The notes beneath the pieces were generated by a model. It was not told the origin of the DNA, searched no databases, and saw only the letters and a list, made by a program, of their open reading frames with translations. A program made the translations under genes and the position numbers. Below are positions 1 to 7,498 of a stretch of 64,000 nt of DNA, in pieces (positions within the stretch are counted from its first letter, which is position 1; the number at the start of each line of letters is the position of its first letter). This stretch comes from Pseudotabrizicola formosa (GTDB lineage Bacteria > Pseudomonadota > Alphaproteobacteria > Rhodobacterales > Rhodobacteraceae), in NCBI RefSeq assembly GCF_002900965.1, contig NZ_PJOM01000007.1, positions 1 to 64,000 of the forward strand, written 5' to 3'.

Positions 1-206
1 GAGATGACAAAGGTCGCCCCCACCGCGATGATTGCGATAAAGGCGGACCGGGTGACCACATTGGCAATATTGGTGCCGCTGAGAAAGCTGGAGTTGAGCA
101 TCACACCGGCCAGGATCACGATGGCCAGCGCAAGGAACGGGCCCATGTCGGCCCAGCGAAAGCGGCGGGGAGCGGCGGCGGCTTCGGTCAGAACACTTGT
201 GGTCAT
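1..206 (-). CDS. Sugar ABC transporter permease, N-terminal part (cut by window edge)
   Basis: This is the first ~68 residues of a membrane protein that continues beyond base 1. After a short polar N-terminus (MTTSVLTEAAAAPRR) comes a hydrophobic segment (FLALAIVILAGVMLNSSFL), then a second (AFIAIIAVGATFVIS). That layout, plus the immediate ATPase partner upstream, fits the RbsC/BPD_transp_2 family of ribose-type importer permeases. The ATG overlaps the ATPase stop as ATGA, so the two genes are translationally coupled. The substrate cannot be read from this fragment. Confidence 0.8.
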   Translation of the reverse strand, partial: MTTSVLTEAAAAPRRFRWADMGPFLALAIVILAGVMLNSSFLSGTNIANVVTRSAFIAIIAVGATFVI

Positions 207-1768
207 GCTGTTTTCCTTCCGGCCTGCGCCGATCCGCTGGTGGCGGCGTAAACCACATTCTGTTCCGTCACCTGATCGCCCGAAAGCTCCGCCACGATGC
301 GGCCTGCGCGCATCACCAGCACCCGGTCAGACAGGCCGACCAGTTCAGGCAATTCGGATGAAATCACGATGCAGGCCTTGCCCGCGCGCACCAGTTGGTT
401 GATGAAGTCGTAGATCTGGCTCTTGTTGCCGATGTCGATGCCGCGTGTGGGCTCGTCGATGATCACCACCGAAGGATCGGTCATCATCACCTTGGCAAGC
501 AACAGCTTTTGCTGATTGCCGCCCGAAAGCTGGCCGGCATCCAGATGCACCGATCGCACGCGGATGTCATAGGTTGCGACGGCCTGTTCCAGCGCCGTCG
601 ATTCCTTGCGGCGGTCCAGCGTCAGGCGGCCGTGCACGATGTCCATGGCCTGCAGCGTGAGGTTCGGGGCCAGCGGTTCATCCAGCAGCAGGCCCTTGCC
701 CTTGCGGTCTTCGGTCAGGTAGACCAGCCCCGCGGTCTGCCACGCGCTGACCGAACGATGCGCAACTTCCTTCCCGTTCAATATGTAGCGGCCCTGCGCC
801 GGGCGCAGGCCCAGCAAGCCTTCGAACAATTCCGTGCGTCCAGATCCGATCATTCCGCCGATACCCAGCACTTCGCCGGGGTGAACCGCAAAGCTGCCCT
901 CAACAGCCCCATGATCGACCACAAGGTTGCTGACCTGCAGCACCGGGACAGCTGACGGAGCTGGCCGCTTGGGCGGGTAGAGCATGTCCAGCTTGCGACC
1001 GACCATCAGCTCGGCCATGTCGCGCTGCGACAGACCGGCGGCGGGCCAGGTGCCGATCATGCGGCCATCGCGCAGTACGGTGATACGGTCAGCCAAGGCT
1101 TCGACCTCATCCAGCCGGTGCGAGATATAGAGCACCGCGACGCCCTGCTCGCGCAGGCCACGCACCACGGCCAGCAGGGCGGCCACCTCGTCATTTGCCA
1201 AAACGGCGGTAGGTTCGTCAAAGATCACGACTTTGCGCTGTTCCAAGAGCGCGCGGGCAATCTGCACCAGCTGCCGCTGCGCCAGCGGCAGGCTGCCGAC
1301 CCGGTCGGACGGGTGGCAATGCGCGCCTATGGCCGACAGAATCCGAGCCGAACGCCGGTTCATTTCGCGGTCGTCGACCACCCATCTCCGGGTCAGCTCC
1401 CGGCCCAGAAACAGGTTCTGCGCGACCGACAGATCACCCGCCAGAAGAATTTCCTGATGCACCAGCACCACACCGGCCGCCTCGGCCGCCGCGGCATCTG
1501 CAAAGCCGACCCGATGGCCAGCCATTTCCAGATGCCCGGCTGACGGCTGGACATGGCCTGACAGCAGTTTCATCAAGGTTGATTTTCCAGCACCATTTTC
1601 GCCGATGATCGCGTGAATCTCTCCAGCACGGACATCCAGCCCCACCTCTGACAGAACCGTGATCGGACCGTAGGCCTTGCCCAAGGCCACCGTGCGCAGG
1701 GCCGGTGCCGCCGCTGTCGGCAGAGCGGCAGCAGAGCCGGGTATGGGCAGGGTCTGAGCCATCGTCAT
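203..1768 (-). CDS. Sugar-type ABC importer ATPase with two fused nucleotide-binding domains (RbsA/MglA family)
   Basis: The 521-residue cytoplasmic protein has two tandem ABC domains, the usual length and layout for RbsA/MglA/XylG proteins. The first carries a Walker A (GENGAGKST, about residue 57), the signature SLPLAQRQLVQIARAL and the Walker B VVIFDEPTA. The second has the degenerate P-loop typical of this family (GIGGMIGSGRTELFEGLLGL), then LSGGNQQKLLLAK and VVIIDEPTRGID. It would energise uptake of a sugar or sugar-like compound with the following permease. The start overlaps the stop of the upstream GntR gene as ATGA; a second ATG six bases in is an alternative start. No substrate-binding protein is in view; it may lie beyond the left edge. 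Confidence 0.93.
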   Translation of the reverse strand: MTMAQTLPIPGSAAALPTAAAPALRTVALGKAYGPITVLSEVGLDVRAGEIHAIIGENGAGKSTLMKLLSGHVQPSAGHLEMAGHRVGFADAAAAEAAGVVLVHQEILLAGDLSVAQNLFLGRELTRRWVVDDREMNRRSARILSAIGAHCHPSDRVGSLPLAQRQLVQIARALLEQRKVVIFDEPTAVLANDEVAALLAVVRGLREQGVAVLYISHRLDEVEALADRITVLRDGRMIGTWPAAGLSQRDMAELMVGRKLDMLYPPKRPAPSAVPVLQVSNLVVDHGAVEGSFAVHPGEVLGIGGMIGSGRTELFEGLLGLRPAQGRYILNGKEVAHRSVSAWQTAGLVYLTEDRKGKGLLLDEPLAPNLTLQAMDIVHGRLTLDRRKESTALEQAVATYDIRVRSVHLDAGQLSGGNQQKLLLAKVMMTDPSVVIIDEPTRGIDIGNKSQIYDFINQLVRAGKACIVISSELPELVGLSDRVLVMRAGRIVAELSGDQVTEQNVVYAATSGSAQAGRKTA

Positions 1769-2454
1769 TCAAACGCAGAGAGCAGGCGGTCACGCGACCG
1801 CAGAATGTGTTCGCGCATGGCGGCCTCGGCGGCAGGCGGGTCGCCCGCGCGGAAGGCGGCAAGCAGGCTTTCATGTTCGCCCAACGCCTCTTGGGTGACG
1901 CGGGTGTGAAACATCAGGCGGAAGATGTGCAGATGCACATGCTGATTGAACAAGGTGAAGCGGATCACATCATTCCCGGCAATTTTCAGGATGGCATCGT
2001 GAAAATAGGCGTCGGCGCGGGCAAAGCGGGAATAGCGGCTGGTGCGGTCCACCGGGGGTTCTCCGTGGCCCATGTCTGCCGCCGCATCCTCCAGCAGTTT
2101 CAGTGAGTCAGGCGTCATGTTCAGCGCAGCCAGCCGTGCACCCTCGGGCTCCAAAAGAAGCCGGAAGGTGTACAGATCATCAAACTGTTTGCGGGTCAGC
2201 TGCGGTGCTGCCGAATAACCGATCAGATGTTCCTTGCGCACCAGCCCTTCACGTTCCAGCCGCGACAATGCCTCCCGCACCGGTGTCTGCGACACGTTCA
2301 GATCGCGGGCGATGACATCAATCGGAATGCGCGCACGCGGCGCAATTTCGAGCGACATCAGCCGTTCGTAGATGTTGTCGTAAACACCATCGACCACACT
2401 CGCCGGGCGTATGGTTGCTGCCCTGTCCTTCGTCCGGTCCGCTGCGACTGCCAT
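1765..2454 (-). CDS. GntR-family regulator with FCD ligand-binding domain
   Basis: The 229-residue protein has an N-terminal winged helix (VDGVYDNIYERLMSLEI then VIARDLNVSQTPVREALSRL, the GntR recognition helix) and an all-helical FCD domain from about residue 95, with Asp/His positions typical of metal-binding FCD sensors (RADAYFHDAI, NQHVHLHIF, EHESLLAAF). The ATG at 2454 is preferred to an upstream ATG at 2502 because AAGGGTGAG precedes it at good spacing. The gene heads the minus-strand transporter operon and is divergent from the dehydrogenase operon, so it probably represses both, with the transported compound or a metabolite as inducer. Confidence 0.9.
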   Translation of the reverse strand: MAVAADRTKDRAATIRPASVVDGVYDNIYERLMSLEIAPRARIPIDVIARDLNVSQTPVREALSRLEREGLVRKEHLIGYSAAPQLTRKQFDDLYTFRLLLEPEGARLAALNMTPDSLKLLEDAAADMGHGEPPVDRTSRYSRFARADAYFHDAILKIAGNDVIRFTLFNQHVHLHIFRLMFHTRVTQEALGEHESLLAAFRAGDPPAAEAAMREHILRSRDRLLSAFE

Positions 2455-2502
2455 CTGCTCACCCTTTTGATTTGCGGCTTGATGCGTCGCAATGAGTCGC
2501 AA

Positions 2503-2547
2503 ATATGATATCGAATGTCAAACACAATATCATATACGATCTGATAT
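2503..2547. promoter_or_regulatory. Overlapping inverted repeats in the divergent GntR/dehydrogenase promoter region
   Basis: ATATGATAT (2503-2511) and ATATCATAT (2527-2535) form a perfect inverted repeat with 15 bases between. The second arm also pairs as ATATCA (2527-2532) with TGATAT (2542-2547). The AT-rich block sits between divergent operons and contrasts with the GC-rich surroundings. It is a candidate operator for the adjacent GntR regulator; binding is inferred from position only. Confidence 0.5.
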
Positions 2548-2651
2548 AGGATTATGGACCAAGATGTATTACACCCGGTCACATGGGTCGTCGCACCACA
2601 GGTTTGCGGGCACTGTACAATGCCTGCCCCAAACGGGAGGAAACGGAAAAC

Positions 2652-3857
2652 ATGGAATATTTCGGTACAATCAGGGCGCCGCGAGAGATTCTGTTCGGCT
2701 TTGGCCAACGCCGTGCACTTGGCGCCATCGCGCGTCGTTTGGGGCGGCGCGCCTTGGTGGTCACGGACACGCGGCTGGCCGCTGATGCAGACTTCCGTGC
2801 CATGATCGCGGACCTGGAGAGTGCGGGGATCGTGGTGCGCATCGAAGCGGGCACCTTGCCGGATGTTCCGGTTGAGTCCGCCGTTGCCGCGGCTGCGGCG
2901 GCGCGTCCTTTCGACCCCGATCTGGTCATTGCGGTTGGCGGTGGTTCTTGCCTCGACATGGCCAAATGTGTCGCCCTCCTTCTGTCGCATGGCGGCAAGC
3001 CGCAGGACTACTATGGCGAGTTGAAAGTGCCCGGCCCGGTTTTGCCGCTCATCGCCATACCGACAACTGCAGGAACCGGGTCGGAGGTGACACCGGTCGC
3101 GGTGCTGTCCGATGCCGAGCGCAGTCTGAAAGTCGGGATTTCCAGCCCATATCTGATCCCCGACATCGCGATATGCGACCCGGACCTGACCCTGACCTGC
3201 CCACCGGGCCTGACGGCAATAGCGGGGGCCGATGCTTTGACCCATGCGATCGAGGCGTTTACCGCGGCCCGGCGCCCGGTCACTGATGGGTTGACCCAGG
3301 AACGTGTCTTCATCGGCAAGAACGCCATTTCAGATCAGTTCGCGTTGCGGGCAATCGCCTTGCTGTGGGAGGGGCTGGAAGCGGCCTGCGCCGTGAGCAC
3401 GGACCTGACGGCCCGCGCGCAGGTGATGCAGGGTGCCACATTCGCCGGACTGGCCTTTGGCGTCGCGGGCACCGGGGCGGCGCATGCGATCCAATATCCG
3501 GTGGGTGCGCTTACCCATACTGCGCATGGGCAGGGCGTGGCCTGTCTGATGCCCTGGGTGATGGATTGGAACCGCCCAGTGATCGGCCGTGAACTGGGAC
3601 AGATTGCCACTGCCATCGGGCTGGCAAGCGGAGATGACGTCATCCCCGCGGTTTCCGCCCTGTTCCGGCGCATTGGAATTCCGCCAACCCTTTCAGACCT
3701 TGGCCTTGCACAGAACCGTCTTGCCTGGGTCGCCGAACAGGCCTGCAGCATTGAACGCCTGATCCAGAACAATGCACGCCCCATTGCCCGCGCCGACATG
3801 CTGCGCCTGTTGAGCTCTGCCTTTACGGGCAATCGCAGCTTGATGGCCACAGCCTGA
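2652..3857 (+). CDS. Iron-containing alcohol dehydrogenase family protein
   Basis: The 401-residue protein is a group III metal-dependent alcohol dehydrogenase: a Rossmann-like N-terminal half with the NAD(P) motif AVGGGSCLDMAK (about residue 97), the family block PTTAGTGSEVTPVAVL, and a helical metal-binding half (ADALTHAIEAF, then GALTHTAHGQGVACLMPWVM) supplying Asp/His ligands. The ATG at 2652 follows GGGAGGAAAC and matches the usual start (MEYFGTIRAPREILFG). It probably interconverts an alcohol and an aldehyde that the next gene oxidises to an acid. Relatives include 4-hydroxybutyrate, lactaldehyde and 1,3-propanediol dehydrogenases and maleylacetate reductase; the exact substrate is not evident. 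Confidence 0.88.
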   Translation: MEYFGTIRAPREILFGFGQRRALGAIARRLGRRALVVTDTRLAADADFRAMIADLESAGIVVRIEAGTLPDVPVESAVAAAAAARPFDPDLVIAVGGGSCLDMAKCVALLLSHGGKPQDYYGELKVPGPVLPLIAIPTTAGTGSEVTPVAVLSDAERSLKVGISSPYLIPDIAICDPDLTLTCPPGLTAIAGADALTHAIEAFTAARRPVTDGLTQERVFIGKNAISDQFALRAIALLWEGLEAACAVSTDLTARAQVMQGATFAGLAFGVAGTGAAHAIQYPVGALTHTAHGQGVACLMPWVMDWNRPVIGRELGQIATAIGLASGDDVIPAVSALFRRIGIPPTLSDLGLAQNRLAWVAEQACSIERLIQNNARPIARADMLRLLSSAFTGNRSLMATA

Positions 3858-3879
3858 CCCATCTCTTCAAGGATAGATC

Positions 3880-5346
3880 ATGCCACTCGAATCTCTCACC
3901 CAAATCGCGTTTTCAGATCCCGCTCTGCATGCCAAAGGTCTTTTTATCGGAGGGGAATGGCTGCCCGGACGCGGCATCCCTGTCATCAACCCGTCAACTG
4001 CAGAACAACTGGCCGAGGTGGCGGACGCCTCGGTTGCCGATGCGATGAATGCGGTCGCTTCCGCCCAGACCGCTGCGGCAGGCTGGCGGGCGACGCCACC
4101 CCGCCAGCGTGCAGAGGTTCTGCGCCGCTGGTTCGGGCTGATGACCGACCATGCCGAAGATCTGGCCATGCTGATCTCGCTCGAGAATGGCAAATCCCTG
4201 ACCGATGCCCGGGGCGAGGTCGCCTATGCCGCTGAGTTTTTCCGCTGGTATGCCGAAGAAGCTGTCCGCATCGCGGGCGAATTTCGGCAGGCCCCTTCCG
4301 GAGCGAATCATATTCTTGTCGATCACGACCCGATCGGCATAGCGGTCCTGATCACACCGTGGAACTTTCCGGCCGCAATGGCGACCCGCAAGATAGGCCC
4401 TGCGCTTGCGGCCGGCTGTACCGTTATCCTGAAACCGGCCTCTGAAACGCCACTGACCGCCTACGCCATGGCACGTCTGGGCGCGATGGCGGGCGTTCCT
4501 GCCGGTGTGGTCAACGTGATCACCACCAGCCAGCCGGGCCCCGTGGTCAATGCCATGCTGGCAGATCCACGCGTGCGCAAGCTGTCCTTTACCGGATCCA
4601 CCGGGGTGGGCCGGGTGTTGATCGCCGAGGCAGCAAGGACCGTGGTATCTTGCTCCATGGAACTGGGCGGCAATGCGCCGTTCCTTGTCTTTGATGATGC
4701 GGATTTGGACGCCGCTCTCGATGGCGCCATGATCGCCAAAATGCGCAACGCAGGTGAAGCCTGCACGGCAGCCAACCGCTTTTACGTGCAGGCCGGGATT
4801 CATGATGCCTTTGTCGCGGGCCTGACCAAACGCATGGCTGCGCTGAAGGTGGGGCCGGGAACAGACCCGGCCACACAGGTTGGCCCGATGATCACCACAA
4901 AGGCGGTCGCAAAGATCGACCGGCTGGTGCGTGACGCAGTAGCGGGCGGGGCCAATGTGACCACGGGCGGCATGCCCCTGCCCGGGTCAGGATATTACTA
5001 CCCACCAACGGTTATCGAGAATGTCAGCGCAAACGCCGAAATCGCGCGGGAAGAGATTTTCGGGCCGGTGGCACCCGTCTACCGCTTCGACAGCGAGGCG
5101 CAGGCGATCACGCTCGCCAATGCCACCGAATACGGGCTTGCGGCCTATGTCTATTCGCGCGACCTTTCGCGTGCGCTGCGGGTGGGCAAAGGCATAGAAA
5201 CCGGCATGGTCGCCATCAATCGCGGCCTGATGTCGGACCCGGCCGCCCCCTTTGGCGGGGCCAAGCAAAGCGGGCTGGGGCGTGAAGGCGGGGTTACCGG
5301 GATCATGGAATATCTGGAACCGAAGTATTTCGCTGTAAATTTCTAA
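3880..5346 (+). CDS. NAD(P)-dependent aldehyde dehydrogenase (succinate-semialdehyde dehydrogenase-like)
   Basis: The 488-residue protein is a full-length class I/II aldehyde dehydrogenase. It has the cofactor-binding TPWNFP and FTGSTGVGR blocks, the general-base Glu in SMELGGNAP and the catalytic Cys in GEACTAANRF, followed by EEIFGPVAP. The sequence is closest by eye to GabD-type enzymes. It lies 22 bases after the alcohol dehydrogenase, so the pair would convert an alcohol through its aldehyde to a carboxylic acid. A 4-hydroxybutyrate to succinate route is one possibility, but this is inferred from family alone. Confidence 0.92.
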   Translation: MPLESLTQIAFSDPALHAKGLFIGGEWLPGRGIPVINPSTAEQLAEVADASVADAMNAVASAQTAAAGWRATPPRQRAEVLRRWFGLMTDHAEDLAMLISLENGKSLTDARGEVAYAAEFFRWYAEEAVRIAGEFRQAPSGANHILVDHDPIGIAVLITPWNFPAAMATRKIGPALAAGCTVILKPASETPLTAYAMARLGAMAGVPAGVVNVITTSQPGPVVNAMLADPRVRKLSFTGSTGVGRVLIAEAARTVVSCSMELGGNAPFLVFDDADLDAALDGAMIAKMRNAGEACTAANRFYVQAGIHDAFVAGLTKRMAALKVGPGTDPATQVGPMITTKAVAKIDRLVRDAVAGGANVTTGGMPLPGSGYYYPPTVIENVSANAEIAREEIFGPVAPVYRFDSEAQAITLANATEYGLAAYVYSRDLSRALRVGKGIETGMVAINRGLMSDPAAPFGGAKQSGLGREGGVTGIMEYLEPKYFAVNF

Positions 5347-5354
5347 GAGGGCCG

Positions 5355-6194
5355 ATGACACAGGATCTGTACCGCAACCGAGATTTCATTCCGGATTTCG
5401 ATGCGCTGATGGCGGAAATTGCGGCAAGGTCAGCCGAGCTTGCCGCCAGGGTGACCGTGCAGGCCGATGTCCCCTATGGCCCGGACCCAAGGGCCCGGAT
5501 GGATATTCTGTTTCCCCCAGGCGTGAAGAATGGGGCCCCCGTGCACATGTTTGTCCACGGGGGATATTGGCGGTCCGGCAGCAAGGCTGATCACCACCTT
5601 GTCGCGGCCCCGGTTCATGCTGCAGGGGGCATTGCTGTCATCACCGGCTATGGTCTGATGCCCTCGACCCGGTTGGGGGCAATCGTGGCCCAGATCCGCA
5701 GCGCGGCCCGACATATACTTGCGCTGGCCCCCACCCTTGGGGCTGATCCTGCGCGCTTTACCGTCAGCGGTCATTCTGCGGGTGCCCATCTGGTAAGCTA
5801 TCTTGCCGCCCGAGGCCTGAAAGAACGCCCCGCGCCCGACCTTCCTGACATTCGGGGCATTCTCATGGTCAGCGGAATTTACGATCTGTCCGGCATTCCG
5901 ACCAGTTTTCTCAGGGATGAAACTGCAATGACTACAGAGGAAGCCCGTGCCTGGTCGCCTCTGAGTGCCGCTCATCGGCCGGGCGTTTCGAGAGTCCTCA
6001 CCCGGGGCACCCTTGAAACCGCACCATTTCAGGATCAGGCGCGTGCTTTCGCGGCCCTTCTTGATCACCATGGTCGGCCTAGCACCTTGCGCGAAGAGGC
6101 CGGCCTGAACCACCTGAGCATTGTTCTGGCCCTCTCCAACCCATCCAGCGCGCTTGGCGGTGTTCTGTCAGCGATGACAGCGGGTGAAGCCTAA
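5355..6194 (+). CDS. Alpha/beta hydrolase, arylformamidase/BD-FAE-like
   Basis: The 279-residue hydrolase has the oxyanion-hole motif HGGYWRSG (about residue 60), the nucleophile elbow GHSAGAHLVS and a C-terminal catalytic His in LNHLSIV. HGGYW plus GHSAGAHL is characteristic of kynurenine formamidase-like esterases. It begins eight bases after the aldehyde dehydrogenase and ends the operon. In this setting it could open a lactone or cleave an ester or amide to make the dehydrogenase substrates. A paralogous family member occurs at 36664-37509 in the aromatic island. Confidence 0.85.
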   Translation: MTQDLYRNRDFIPDFDALMAEIAARSAELAARVTVQADVPYGPDPRARMDILFPPGVKNGAPVHMFVHGGYWRSGSKADHHLVAAPVHAAGGIAVITGYGLMPSTRLGAIVAQIRSAARHILALAPTLGADPARFTVSGHSAGAHLVSYLAARGLKERPAPDLPDIRGILMVSGIYDLSGIPTSFLRDETAMTTEEARAWSPLSAAHRPGVSRVLTRGTLETAPFQDQARAFAALLDHHGRPSTLREEAGLNHLSIVLALSNPSSALGGVLSAMTAGEA

Positions 6195-6294
6195 TCCGTC
6201 ATCTGCCCATAGCAGTTCCAAACAAAGGTTCCTCATCGCGCTTTCTCGTTAATTTTCACCACATAAGCGCCGCGCTTGCGGAGATGCAGGTATG

Positions 6295-6317
6295 TCCGAT
6301 AATCTTGCATTATCGGA
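6295..6317. repeat. Perfect 9-bp inverted repeat, possible recombination site
   Basis: TCCGATAAT (6295-6303) and ATTATCGGA (6309-6317) are perfect inverted arms separated by CTTGC. The site lies between the dehydrogenase operon and the toxin-antitoxin pair, where the metabolic genes meet the replicon backbone. It lacks a T tract, so it is not a convincing terminator. AT-rich inverted arms around a short core resemble a tyrosine-recombinase crossover site, but no integrase gene is nearby and the 5-base core is short. Confidence 0.4.
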
Positions 6318-6402
6318 TCCAGAGGTAAGACGCTTGAAAATGCCAGTGGCCAAGCATGGAAGCCGCCTTCCACCCCTGCCCTGCCTGCGGCATGCACTTT
6401 GG

Positions 6403-6804
6403 CTAAAATGGGTTCTCCAGCATCACACCGGTTGGCACGAAGTCACTGACATTCCCGGTCACGACCGTGGCACCGCGACGGAGCGCCGATGCCGCGATCA
6501 TGAGATCGGCCCCGTTGTGACCGATCTCTGCAGTCAGCCGACCCCAGATCCGCGCATCCTCGGCCTCAAAAAACAAAATGCGGTCTGAGAACAGGAGCAC
6601 GGTTCGATCAAGCCAAGCCTTCAAATCACGCGCGAAGTCTGGATCTCTTGCCTGTTGTTGACGAATGCCGCGCTCAATTTCGCCAAGTGTTATGACGCTC
6701 AGATACAGGTCTTGTTCCGCCCTCCCCCGCAGCCATGCCGCGACTTTTGGTGCGCGGTCCGGACGGCGAACCGCAGAAATGACATTGGTGTCGAGGATGT
6801 ACAT
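6403..6804 (-). CDS. vapC: PIN-domain ribonuclease toxin (VapC family)
   Basis: The 133-residue protein starts with the PIN motif MYILDTNVIS (Asp5) and has a conserved acidic residue in SVITLGEIERGI and the C-terminal pair in DLMIAASALRRGATVVTGN. These acidic residues build the Mg2+ site of VapC RNases, which usually cleave tRNA or rRNA. Its ATG shares one base with the antitoxin stop (TGATG), the standard coupled arrangement. It lies beside the replication genes, consistent with post-segregational stabilisation of the replicon. Confidence 0.93.
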   Translation of the reverse strand: MYILDTNVISAVRRPDRAPKVAAWLRGRAEQDLYLSVITLGEIERGIRQQQARDPDFARDLKAWLDRTVLLFSDRILFFEAEDARIWGRLTAEIGHNGADLMIAASALRRGATVVTGNVSDFVPTGVMLENPF

Positions 6805-7052
6805 CAGAAAGACACATCGCGTGGCTTTGCTTCGAGGCGGGCAAACTCCCCTCCTGGGAAGGCCATCAGATGATCGGCAAAACTCATCCGCGCGCTGACC
6901 GCACCCTCAAGCAGCCGATGGTATTCATCAGCCGACAGGATCACCACTGCGGGCTTGCCCCGTCGCGTCACTTCTTGCGGCGTTCCGGCGAGCGCCGCGT
7001 CGACGACCGCGCTGAACTTGTTCTTTGCATCCTGAACCGTCCACATTGCCAT
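6804..7052 (-). CDS. Antitoxin, Phd/YefM type
   Basis: The 82-residue protein has the Phd/YefM DNA-binding fold signature (VQDAKNKFSAVVDAALAG, then VTRRGKPAVVILSADEYHRL) and a C-terminal tail that would cap the PIN toxin. It precedes the toxin, and the genes overlap by one base. It probably represses its own promoter through the repeats at 7060-7081. An in-frame ATG two codons in (7046) has somewhat better spacing from AGG and may be the true start. Confidence 0.92.
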   Translation of the reverse strand: MAMWTVQDAKNKFSAVVDAALAGTPQEVTRRGKPAVVILSADEYHRLLEGAVSARMSFADHLMAFPGGEFARLEAKPRDVSF

Positions 7053-7059
7053 TTACCTG

Positions 7060-7081
7060 TCTAGCTGGATGTCTAGCTAGA
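7060..7081. promoter_or_regulatory. Candidate toxin-antitoxin operator
   Basis: TCTAGCTGGA (7060-7069) and TCTAGCTAGA (7072-7081) are near-identical tandem repeats 12 bases apart; the second is a perfect 10-bp palindrome. They begin eight bases upstream of the antitoxin start, where Phd-type antitoxins bind to autoregulate. Confidence 0.6.
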
Positions 7082-7434
7082 TATCGTGCAGCGTGATGCG
7101 GTTGTCAAGACAAGCTGTCCCGTATCGCTGTTTGAACGGTTGGTGATGAAACTTACTCCCCATCAAATCTGGCGCTGCGCGATTCATGCTTTAGCCTGAC
7201 GAAGCCTGATCAACATCCGCACGCACGGGATAATGTTTCCATCAGACCGCGCTGGTGTGGCGGAAGGGTTCATCCTCCAAGAGCACCTCACCCCTGCCCC
7301 AAGCCCGGACTTGATGCACATGATTGCGTTCACCCAGAAGGTCTTCTGCTGCTCCGGCGACATTACGGCGCAGATCTCATTCAGGGCAGAGGCCACTTCG
7401 GTCTTTTTCGCGGCCTTCGCATCGGGTGGGGCGA
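7082..7434. other. Intergenic stretch between toxin-antitoxin pair and parS sites
   Basis: About 350 bases lie between the antitoxin promoter and the first parS-like site. A minus-strand open frame (about 7184-7434) reads like protein for a short stretch (KTEVASALNEICAVMSPEQQ) but has no good start or recognisable family. It may be a gene remnant. No RNA gene or repeat is visible. Confidence 0.3.
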
Positions 7435-7450
7435 CTTAACAGCTGTTAAG
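7435..7450. other. parS-like partition site 1
   Basis: CTTAACAGCTGTTAAG is a perfect 16-bp palindrome. It fits the repABC centromere pattern GTTnnnnGCnnnnAAC apart from the outermost pair. A second copy is 48 bases away at the repC end. RepB (ParB) is expected to bind here for plasmid segregation. Confidence 0.75.
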
Positions 7451-7482
7451 TCATGCGAGGAATGCCCACGTACATTTGATGC

Positions 7483-7498
7483 ATTAACAGCTGTTAAG
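7483..7498. other. parS-like partition site 2, overlapping the repC stop codon
   Basis: TTAACAGCTGTTAA (7484-7497) is a perfect palindrome identical to the core of the copy at 7435. The repC stop codon (minus strand, 7496-7494) lies inside it, so the last codon and stop of repC double as part of the centromere. Two identical copies next to repABC make chance unlikely. Confidence 0.75.

Noticed and set aside
6292-6588. 98-residue ORF beginning at the 6295 palindrome
   Set aside because: It is antisense to the PIN toxin over half its length and has no ribosome site or family resemblance.
7184-7434. Minus-strand ORF with a protein-like stretch near the parS sites
   Set aside because: Only about 20 residues look protein-like and no start or family could be recognised; it may be a remnant but cannot be supported.
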